From assembly GCF_000227135.1 (NCBI RefSeq), contig NC_018253.1, positions 96,313 through 160,312 on the forward strand: a DNA stretch of 64,000 bases, given 5' to 3'. The stretch's first letter is position 1. Each line of letters opens with the position of its first letter. Shown piece after piece: positions 19,440 through 27,798 of this stretch. The stretch is from Leishmania donovani (taxonomy: Eukaryota > Euglenozoa > Kinetoplastea > Trypanosomatida > Trypanosomatidae). The position numbers and the translations under genes were made by a program. The notes below the pieces were generated by a model. It was not told the DNA's origin. It did not search any database and saw nothing but the letters and a program-made list of their open reading frames with translations.

Positions 19440-20366
19440 TTACACTTTCGCACGCTCGACCTGCCGCACAATGGCGTCGATGACCGCCGTCACCGCCTCC
19501 ACGGTCTGCGACGGAGACTCCTTCACGAAGACACGACCCATATCCTCAGCCAGAGACAAGTTCGGGTCAATCGGAATCGCACCGAGGAACGCCACCTCGT
19601 ACATCTCCGCCAGTTTTTTTCCGCCGTCCTTTGAGAAGATGTCGGTGCAGTGCGCGCAGTGCGGGCAGACAAAGCCGGACATGTTCTCGACGATGCCGAG
19701 GCACCGCAGCTGCAGCTTGTGGCAGAAAGACAGCTCCTTTTTGACATCGTCGGTGGAGACGTCCTGCGGTGTGGTCACGACGACGGCCCCGGAAGGGCGG
19801 AAGCTGCGCAGCACCTCGCACAGCGTCAGGTGCTCGTCACTCGTGCCCGGCGGGGTGTCGATGATGAGGTAGTCCAGCGGGCCCCAGTTCACGTCCGTCA
19901 CAAACTGCTTGATCATGGCGTCCTTCTTTGGGCCGCGCCACACCACCGCGTCCTTGTCGCTCGGAAGCAAGTACGCAATGGACATGACCTTCAAGTCCCC
20001 CGATGGCGCCATCGCGCCGGGAGCGGAGCCGGGGCTGCCGGCGGTGGCTGCCTTCGCCTGCGACGACACAGGCATCCACCCCTTCTCCCCTCTGTACACG
20101 TCGCGTCCCTCGAGGCCGCATATCTTGGGCACACTTGGGCCGCATACGTCCACGTCCAGCAGTCCCACCTGTTTGTGGTGCACATGCGCCAACGCGAGGG
20201 CGAGCTGGCACGCCACGGTCGACTTCCCAACGCCGCCCTTTCCGCTAAGAACGAGAATGATGTTTTTCACCTGGAGAAGCCCCGCGGATGCCACAGGCGC
20301 GGCAGCATCCGTACCCCCCGCACCGGAAAGGGGCGCAGCACCCTCTGCTACGGATGGGGATGACAT
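19440..20366 (-). CDS. Cytosolic Fe-S cluster assembly scaffold NUBP2/Cfd1
   Basis: 308 residues, a Mrp/NBP35-type P-loop ATPase. The deviant Walker A SGKGGVGKST spans 41-50; the switch region is DVDVCGPSVP; Walker B-like LIIDTPPGTSD is at 168-177. The bridging-cluster motif CPHC has C234 and C237 after VENMSGFV. The protein lacks the N-terminal four-cysteine ferredoxin-like extension that defines Nbp35/NUBP1. The sequence after CPHC (AHCTDIFSKDGG) is of NUBP2/Cfd1 type. Cfd1 pairs with Nbp35 to form the scaffold of the cytosolic iron-sulfur assembly (CIA) pathway. An extra Ala/Gly/Ser insert sits near 101-122, and about 30 low-complexity residues precede the domain. The ATG at 20366 is used. 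Confidence 0.9.
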   Translation of the reverse strand: MSSPSVAEGAAPLSGAGGTDAAAPVASAGLLQVKNIILVLSGKGGVGKSTVACQLALALAHVHHKQVGLLDVDVCGPSVPKICGLEGRDVYRGEKGWMPVSSQAKAATAGSPGSAPGAMAPSGDLKVMSIAYLLPSDKDAVVWRGPKKDAMIKQFVTDVNWGPLDYLIIDTPPGTSDEHLTLCEVLRSFRPSGAVVVTTPQDVSTDDVKKELSFCHKLQLRCLGIVENMSGFVCPHCAHCTDIFSKDGGKKLAEMYEVAFLGAIPIDPNLSLAEDMGRVFVKESPSQTVEAVTAVIDAIVRQVERAKV

Positions 20367-21624
20367 CTGTGTCGTAGGTTTATATCTCCCTCTCTCTCTT
20401 TCCCGGCCCCAGGTGTGGGATAGAGGTGGTGGCGGTGGTCGCCGAAGGACAGAAAGACGAGTGGCCGCGAACGGAAGATGAGGAGGACAGGCAGGGGAGT
20501 GAGAGTGTGAGTGGAGGAGGCAGGGTGGTTCACTGAAAGGACCGTGCGCCTTTCAACGCGACCGATCCATCACGAACACGTCAGCAGCTATGTACGCATG
20601 CACCAGCATGGTTCACCTAACCCTGCTGCACTGCCGCTATGTCAAGGTAGTCGGGGTCAGCTAGCACTGTTTGGTGCCGATCAGCCCACCGCAACGCCAC
20701 TGCATACAGAGCACGCTAGGTCCACGGTCACGCTCGACATCACCGCAACGCCGCCAGAGCACAAAAGCCAAAGACGGCTGCGTATGTTTGTCGGATCGTC
20801 GACACGTGTCTTAGTGAGCTGCTGCACGCGTGATCATCATGGCCGCAAGTCTCTCCGGCGCACTACCAGCCCAGACCTGTCCGCCGACACGACAAGCCCG
20901 CAACTAGCGCCCGCGGGCAGGCTGCGGTCTCTTGGCTTCCCCATAAGGAGCGTGGGGCACTGGGCCCTGCGATACCGCGGTGAGGTGGCCGGCATTATCA
21001 GGGACTAAGTGAAGAGAATGAATGGCAGCCAATGTGAGGGTGATCATGGTGCCGGTGATAGTGTGCACATGCGTCCGTTTGTGTGAGAGGAGATAAAGCT
21101 CGAACAGCGACAGCGGTGATATGGGGCGACTTCGAAAGAGGTGGGAGGGAAGCGATGAAGAGCAGGGAAGGCGGCTGGCCATTACGTAAACCTCGATCTT
21201 CTCCCCCTCACCACCACCGCCGGCCCGAGCCTCAGCCGTAGCGTCGGCGGCGGGAGCGCACCGTGTGCCTCAGCTTGCGTTGCTCCTCCTTTTGCAACGC
21301 TTCGGTTGTTCTCTTGCTCTTAATCCATAATGCGGCCGCTCCGCTAACGGAGCTTATCCTTACTTTCCTGTGCGAGCGGACGCCCCTCCGCAGGAAGACC
21401 CTCACACAAAGATGGGGAGCGGGCATCAGCGCAGCAGGCGGGGAGGGGGTGGAGAGTACGAGGGCAAGAGCGGCGTGACCGCGGCGTTGGCCGGTCACTC
21501 TCCCTCCTTGCCACTCCGGTCACTGGTGATGCAGCCCCTGCAGCCCTGCTGCTATGATCGCACGCACAACGGATGAGAAAAACAGACTCGTCCATCGTCG
21601 TGAGCACATCGCTACGGGGCTCAT
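20367..21624. other. Intergenic spacer, 1.26 kb, with an unexplained complex block
   Basis: Directly above the NUBP2 start is simple sequence, with purine bias on the plus strand at 20470-20530. About 20541-21010 is compositionally complex, unlike the usual simple spacer text, and could be an old retroposon or decayed gene. I found no recognisable frame on either strand. The rest is unremarkable 3' UTR of the TMEM242-like gene. Confidence 0.4.
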
Positions 21625-22623
21625 CTACTGAGCAGCTGCCACCGTCGTATTCGCCGTCTCCTCCTCCTCGCCCAGACGCTGCAAGGCACTCCAAATCTCC
21701 TGCAACTGCCGCCACGCCTCCGTGGGGTGCGTGACATCAACAACGTAATGCTTCATCACAGTGTCCACCGCAGCGCCTTCCCCCGTGGCAGCAGGAGCAG
21801 CCATCGCGTACAGGCGCTCCTCATCGTGGCGCATCTTGTCGCGCACCCCCTGTTGCAGGTCGCGCAGGCTGTGATACCCGCACAGGTACATGGCGGTCGA
21901 CACCGTCGCACTAAAGCCCAACAGCGCAAACGCGGTGCCCCAAAAGAGGGCACGGTAGGCCAGAAGGACATGTTCCCGGGACGGCGGGCGTTGCGGCGAC
22001 GCTGTTGTCGGTGTTGCTTCAGTCGCCGCAGCAATTTCGTCGTTGGCAGACCCAAAAAACAAGGCCTCCAGAGGGCCCATCATCTTCTGAGACAGTGACG
22101 ATGGTGCCGAGGAGGCCGTGGTGGCATCTGCACGCTCGCCGCTCGTCTCGCTCCGTCCAGCGACGCCGTTCGCCCCCAGCGCCGATTGGTGTGGGATGTA
22201 CATCCGCTCCAGCTCCAGCGCATCGGGCAGCTGCGCTCGCAGCTCCTGGAGCGTAGGAATCATCTGCACAACCTCTCTCGCACTCGGCACGTTTTGCTCA
22301 TTCACTTGTGCGGGGCTCATCCGGAATTGTGTGCTGCTGCGGAACCCCTTCGCCGTCTGCGCAGGAGGGTTATGAGAAGGCGACGAATCAGCCGCGCCTG
22401 CCATGGTACCCTCGCACCTGGCAGATGTCGCTGCTGCAGCATCCTCCGCTGTGGCCACGCCCATAGAAGACAATGAAAGCGGCGAGGAAGGAGGGTTCGC
22501 TGCAAAGGTGCGCTGCGGCTCCACCATGGCAACACTGGCGCGGCGCACATGCACAGCCCGCGTGCGTGGCGCACGGCGCACCCCCGCTACGGCGTTCATC
22601 GGGAACCGCACCAACGCCTGCAT
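21625..22623 (-). CDS. TMEM242-like mitochondrial inner-membrane protein
   Basis: 332 residues. The first 30 residues are rich in Arg, Ala and Val without acids, a typical mitochondrial presequence, followed by about 180 residues of Ser/Ala-rich linker. The single clear hydrophobic helix lies at about 226-247. The segment LAYRALFWGTAFALLGF followed by GYHSLRDLQQGVRDKM aligns with the C-terminal helix region of animal TMEM242 (ALRALGWG...GVHSMNDFRSKM). TMEM242 is a mitochondrial protein reported to help assemble the ATP synthase c-ring and complex I. The subunit c gene lies two genes upstream in this same unit. Only one of TMEM242's two helices is evident here and the linker is long, so this is a remote match. 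The ATG at 22623 is well supported by the presequence. Confidence 0.6.
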   Translation of the reverse strand: MQALVRFPMNAVAGVRRAPRTRAVHVRRASVAMVEPQRTFAANPPSSPLSLSSMGVATAEDAAAATSARCEGTMAGAADSSPSHNPPAQTAKGFRSSTQFRMSPAQVNEQNVPSAREVVQMIPTLQELRAQLPDALELERMYIPHQSALGANGVAGRSETSGERADATTASSAPSSLSQKMMGPLEALFFGSANDEIAAATEATPTTASPQRPPSREHVLLAYRALFWGTAFALLGFSATVSTAMYLCGYHSLRDLQQGVRDKMRHDEERLYAMAAPAATGEGAAVDTVMKHYVVDVTHPTEAWRQLQEIWSALQRLGEEEETANTTVAAAQ

Positions 22624-23544
22624 GTCGATTGGTGAGTTGATGGATGAGTCTGTATCCGTCTACGTAGAAAAGGAGATCGGGATGAGGGCAGCACCGTGAG
22701 AGCGACAAGGAAAAAGGGGCATGAGGAGTACAGAGACCATCAGAGAGAGATGGAGAGTGAGGTCGTCGGACACGGCGGCATAACTGCAAACGTGAGACCG
22801 TGCAACACCGCTTCGATGAAGGAAATATGACCGAGACAAGGAAACAACAGCAGGGATGCCGTTACGTCGAGGCCCATAGAGGAGCGTCCGTGCTGATGGG
22901 AAGCGGGCAGAAGAAGGGGTCGATTGCGGGACGAAAACTTGCCTCTCGTCCCAACATCGTCCCGGTAGATGCACGCGCGCGCACCGCAAAAACGTGACAG
23001 CAACGAGTCCCTCAAAACGCGTTCACTTTTTCTTCTCTACGTGTCACGTGTCACGTACCACACACACACACACACATGCATAGAGACACGCTCTCCGCCA
23101 CGCACCCCCTACATCGCCTTAACTTCGTGTAATGCTCGGCAAGACAAAGGAGAAGGCGCACGCCAGCACTGGCAGTTGCGAAACTGTCATAGACGTGCAG
23201 GCCCGTGTATACGCGAGCGATGGAAGGAATAGGAAAAGACAGCAGTGAGAAAGGGGGGCGGTGAAGAAACGAAACGGAACAGACGCAGGTGTACACAATG
23301 CAAGAAAAGCACACACACACACACACATAATGGGATTGAGAAGGAGCGCCCACCGCGAGGAAGAAGAACCTGTAGAGAGATGCAACGATCGCGCGCCGCC
23401 TATCCGGGGCACACGCAGACAAGCAGCAATATGCTTTGGAGGCAGCCTCGGTGTTCTCATGCACCGCGTACTCAGCACGTCGACCCACGCTGCCAAGGAT
23501 GAAGGCCTTGCTGCCCACCGTCCTCGAGAGCCCGTGCCGTCTGC
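22624..23544. other. Intergenic spacer, 921 bp
   Basis: Leader of the TMEM242-like gene and 3' UTR of the next gene. Two CA repeats (near 23065 and 23310) are present. No gene is seen. Confidence 0.5.
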
Positions 23545-24897
23545 CTATCTGCGAAGCAAACACCTCGCGTACGCCCGACTGCCGGCTGGTGAGAGGTGCA
23601 GGCAGTCGTCGAACACGCGCGACACCGTCTTGGCGTCAAAGGTGCCGTTGATCGCAGCCTCACCCTGCGCGGAGAGCACTTCGTAGTAGCAGTTGTAGGT
23701 GAACGAGGAGGAACTGAACTGGTTGTGCTTCTCAAAGGACGTACGGGCGATACCACGGTCACCGGCAATGAGATCAGATGCGATGCGGCCGTATATCCGG
23801 CAGGCCTGTTCGCACGGCCGCAGGGGCGCGGACGGGGCGGTGGCGTTGGCAGAAGTGCAGAACGCGGCAGCAAACGAAGAAGTATTACCGAGTGCCGGGG
23901 CCCTGTCCGCCGTTGCATTAGTTGCCGTAATGATGGAGAGCTCCTCACGCTGGCCTCCCAGCACCTCCGCTGTGAAAGCCCACGCGGGCAGCCGGGACTC
24001 GTATTGGAGGTAGTACACCCCGTGCACATTCCTCAGAAACTTCCTACACGTCATCAAGTAGCGCGTGACGGCGCCCCGCACGTACTCGTGTCCCAGAGAG
24101 AGCTGCGCTCCAGCATCCCGCGGCGTCTGCCACACGCTGCGCACGCTCGCCAGCGGATGGGCAATGGTTCCCACCACCACTACCAGCGCATCGCACTGCT
24201 TCGACGACGGCGGCGCTGCACTGGCGGCGCGCTCATTACTGAAAGCCGCCAATTTGGTGTACAGGTTGGGAAAGTAGCGCGGCAGCTGTGAAGCATCATC
24301 CACCTTGCTCACCGGCAATGCCGCATCGACCGCCTCCTCCCAGGTGGTGTAGCTGAAGTTGCCTAGCCCATCCACCGCGGGCAGCGGCACAACATCGTTA
24401 ACCACCATGTAGCGCGTCTGATTACGAGGGACATCGAAGATCGCTCGCAATGATGCTTTCTCCCTGAACAGCTCCGTGAGGCTTGTCCGCGGATCGTCTC
24501 CTGTGTTGTCTGATGCGAAGCGGGGCGCAGCAAGGGTTAGCCGCACCGCACGCTGAAACTCGCCAGAGTCGATCTGCCTACGCAGCTCGTCAGCCATGTA
24601 CTTGCTAATATTCTCGCCTCTCCTCGACACCACAGATGGGCCCACCTCTACCAGCGCTATCAGTACAAGCGCGTTGCCCTTGCCTACGCACGAGCTCGCC
24701 AGTGAAACGCTTGTCGGTGTGATAACAGATGATCGGCACCATTCACTTGAGCACTTGTACGCGAGCCTGCCGATGCACATGGATCGCCACCCGTTGTTCT
24801 GGCACTGGAGCCGATCTGCACAGAGGCACAGGACGAAGACTGCCAACATCAGCAGTGCCACCACACGATTCGTGAGGTAAGGTGCCTCGTTGACCAT
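23545..24897 (-). CDS. Secretory/membrane-anchored protein with possible hydrolase-like C-terminus
   Basis: 450 residues from the ATG at 24897; the frame is open 27 codons further but without ATG. Residues 12-28 (VVALLMLAVFVLCLC) form a signal peptide or signal anchor. At least seven N-glycosylation sequons follow (for example ENIS, RNQT, GNFS, TNAT, GNTS, ANAT, INGT), pointing to a lumenal or surface protein. About 14 cysteines are spread along the chain. A hydrophobic strand (DALVVVVGTIAHP) and a C-terminal D-x-x-H block (FDDCLHLSPAGSRAYA) resemble the strand and catalytic Asp-His block of SGNH/GDSL-type esterases. I cannot find the GDS serine block, so the assignment is tentative. Function unknown. 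Confidence 0.75.
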   Translation of the reverse strand: MVNEAPYLTNRVVALLMLAVFVLCLCADRLQCQNNGWRSMCIGRLAYKCSSEWCRSSVITPTSVSLASSCVGKGNALVLIALVEVGPSVVSRRGENISKYMADELRRQIDSGEFQRAVRLTLAAPRFASDNTGDDPRTSLTELFREKASLRAIFDVPRNQTRYMVVNDVVPLPAVDGLGNFSYTTWEEAVDAALPVSKVDDASQLPRYFPNLYTKLAAFSNERAASAAPPSSKQCDALVVVVGTIAHPLASVRSVWQTPRDAGAQLSLGHEYVRGAVTRYLMTCRKFLRNVHGVYYLQYESRLPAWAFTAEVLGGQREELSIITATNATADRAPALGNTSSFAAAFCTSANATAPSAPLRPCEQACRIYGRIASDLIAGDRGIARTSFEKHNQFSSSSFTYNCYYEVLSAQGEAAINGTFDAKTVSRVFDDCLHLSPAGSRAYARCLLRR

Positions 24898-26402
24898 TAT
24901 GACGGCTACTCGACGGGGTTCGAATTCAAATCGCCCGGCAGCCTCGGGAGCCTTTTTGCATTCCCCGCACAGGCGCACACAGGCACCAAGGGAGCGTGGA
25001 TGTTATTACACTTGCGTAGGAAAGAGCGACTGTGAACGTGTTTCGCCACCCCATGTGTGTGTGAGGGGAGAGGGAAGGGGGGCACCCGTGTCGGAGTAGC
25101 GATGTCACTGAAGCAAAAAAAAAGTGTGGCCCGTGTGCGTGTTGTTTGACGAGACACCAGCCGGTTGCCGAAAGAAAGGGCGAGAGGGAGAGGTGATGAG
25201 AGAGGTGAGACACAGCCTTACTTCTCGGCTGCAGGAGGACAGGTAGGCAAAGAGGGGTGGTGGGGGAAGGTGGTGCGTTACTGCCATGAAGGTCTTCGCG
25301 GAAGAAAGTGCGAGAGTGAATGGGATCGAAGAAGGAGCAAGGTAACCCGAGACGGAGAACCAAGCCACGCCGGCAACAAGAAGCGGAAGTCCTCTCGACG
25401 GCGCCCATCCTCTGCTGAGCCGTGCACATTCCGTCTGCAGGCTCATCTACGCATCCGCAAGAATCGGGTCCGTTTCTACGGGGGGGGAGCAGAGCTGCGC
25501 CTCTTCCTTCGTCCCCTTTCTGCACTCTCCATTTCTGTGTGCGCTTTTTGCTGGTGCTGCTGCCCTTTCCGCTTCTTTCGGGAGGCACCTTTCCATTTGG
25601 CTGCTTCGTTAATCCCTTTGTGCTTCCCGAGCGCGGCGGCAGGGCGGCGAGTGCCGTCCACGGAGGCGCCCGTCGCCTCCCCTCTGGCAATCGCGTTTCG
25701 CTCTCTCATGCCTTTCTTTATTCCCCCTTCGGCCACACACACACACACACCTGTGTGGGGAGGGTGGGGTGCGTGGCCACCTCGCCGCTTCGCATGAGGA
25801 AGGGCGGTGAAGAGACGCACAGCCAGTCAGGCAGCGAGGGCGAGACACAGAAAGAAAGGGGGAGAGAGAAAACAACGCCAAGGACGCTCCACTAAGGTCA
25901 CTACGACACCGCACGCACGTCGTCGTACGTCGCGCTTCCGTGCGTTTTGGTGCTCCCGTTATTTCCTTTTACTTTTCCGTTTTTTGTTAAGGGTCATTTC
26001 GGATCGGCTGGTGACGGTGTCCTAACATGGATGTCGCCACCGCGGCTGCCGCGGTCCGGCCCCCTCCTCCGCCACTCCTCAGCATAAAGAGTCGTCTGTT
26101 GGGGAGGGTTGGGGCGCGAAGAACGCGTCTTGTCGGGGGCGTTGTGCGCACCGCGCCGTCCTCCACCTTTTGCGTCGCCCTCATTTCCGTTGTTTTACTT
26201 CGTATGCGTGGCACGCTTCGCCACCGCTTCGCTGCTATGAGGAACCCGGCACCCAGCGCAACGCACGTGAATGCGAGGCCCCTGTCACGCCGCCATGCAC
26301 CCCTCCACGACACAGTTCGGCCCCTCTAAGAGGCTGCGGGGACATGAAGCGGACGGCACACAGAGGCGCCATAGCGCCATCGTAACATGCACGTCGACAA
26401 CT
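24898..26402. other. Intergenic spacer, 1.5 kb
   Basis: Mostly purine-rich plus-strand sequence (for example 25055-25085 and 25170-25210), with an ACAC repeat near 25740. It holds the 3' UTR of ATP synthase subunit c. No coding evidence. Confidence 0.5.
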
Positions 26403-26723
26403 CTACGAGAAGAGCATGAGGAAGGCGAGCATCAGCGCGAACAGGCCAATGGCCTCCGTCAGGGCGAAGCCGAGAATGGCGTAGTTGAAGAGCATCTTGG
26501 TCAGGTTGGGCTGGCGAGCGCAGCCTATCAGCAGGCAGCCAAAGATGGCACCGATACCCAAGCCAACACCACCGAGGGCGATGGCGGCGAGACCGGTGCC
26601 GACGTAGTGCAGGCCCTGGACGGAGAGGGCGACAGTGGAGGCCTGGCGAGGGGCAACCACGAGCGCACTGGAGGCGGCCGCCGCGCGACGGGCGACGGGC
26701 TGAGCAATGGCGCGGCGCATCAT
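26403..26723 (-). CDS. Mitochondrial ATP synthase F0 subunit c (proteolipid)
   Basis: 106 residues. The first 30 residues (MMRRAIAQPVARRAAAASSA...) are a cleavable mitochondrial presequence rich in Arg and Ala. The mature part is the standard proteolipid hairpin: helix 1 with the glycine-rich face GLAAIALGGVGLGIGAIFG (44-62), the polar loop ARQPNL (69-74) that meets the central stalk, and helix 2 with the proton-carrying E90 in FALTEAIGLF. The c-ring of the inner-membrane ATP synthase turns as protons pass this Glu. Trypanosomes are known to carry more than one copy of the gene with different presequences; only one lies here. Start by the first of two adjacent ATGs. Confidence 0.97.
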   Translation of the reverse strand: MMRRAIAQPVARRAAAASSALVVAPRQASTVALSVQGLHYVGTGLAAIALGGVGLGIGAIFGCLLIGCARQPNLTKMLFNYAILGFALTEAIGLFALMLAFLMLFS

Positions 26724-27798
26724 TTTCGGACCGAGTAAGGTGCAGTTGTTGTGCGAGAGGGAACGAGACGAGGCGTGTGGGGAGAGCGAAGAAGACCAAC
26801 TACAAGCGTGCTATGGGTTCCTGGAACGAGAAAGCGAACGACGAGGTGGGACTGACAGATACTTCAAGAGGAACGGCCACGCGGAGGAGAAGGTGCAGTT
26901 CACAACGTTCCCGTTGTGGTGGTGGGTAACACAAGTGGTGGCACAGCGCACATCGTGAGGGAGTGGGTCGGCAGATGGAAGACGGGGGAAGAGCAGGTAC
27001 GTGTGCGAGAGGGCGTGCGAGCGAAAGAGAAGCACGAAGGCGTCTTGCATGAGCATCGGGTGCGAGAGGTAATAGAACAGTCACGCGACCGCAGCAAGGG
27101 AAGAGGAAGGGCATAGGAAAGCGAAAGAGCACATGGAAAGCACCCGCTGCGTCGGTGTGCAGCAGAGTCGTGGCAGTGCTATAGCATTACGAATCAGCAC
27201 GTGCGGGTGGGCTGAGGGGTACGTTGGGTATCACGTCCCTCAGCCCACCCTCCCCCTACTCGCTGTCAGCAGCCTACCATGGGGTACCTGGCCACAAACA
27301 GCCTGCAACATCAGCCCTGCTACTACGTGTAGTGTGCGAATTTATGCGTGTGCGTCTGCCCCCCCCTCCTTGCTCGCGGCTTTACGCGCATCACTGGGTT
27401 TATCCTCAGACACCGAAGGAGATGGTGGTACCGCGCGAGAACGACGTCAGTCCTCCTCAGCGACAGCGCCATCGCCACCTTTCCTTTTTAGGGGGACGAC
27501 GAGTACCACAAGGATTTGCATTTCACCGACTACCCCACCGCATATCCCCTCCCTTCCCCCATCCCACACACACACACACATTTCCACAATGTGCAACCAT
27601 CCGCCCACGCTCCACATGTTACTGAGAGCGACCAAGGATGCTGGTGTGACGGCACACAGGAGAGGGACTGAGCGCCAATTGTGGAACAGCGGGGCGAAGA
27701 CGGAGAGCAGCTCACGGAGGCGCTGAACGCTGAGAAAGGAGGAATGAGAAGGGATCGTGCAAGCGCCTGAGCGTTGTCAAGGCACCCATGATAACAGC
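26724..27798. other. Intergenic spacer, 1.1 kb
   Basis: Leader of subunit c and 3' UTR of the karyopherin gene. A purine-rich plus-strand run at about 27095-27130 is a candidate polypyrimidine tract. No genes. Confidence 0.5.

Noticed and set aside
22980..23345. CA repeats as possible replication or regulatory signal
   Set aside because: Short CA/TG runs are common in Leishmania spacers and nothing ties these to a function.
24900..24930. GGTTCGAAT-like B-box of a tRNA gene
   Set aside because: No A-box or cloverleaf partner at the right distance. The site overlaps the start of a protein gene.
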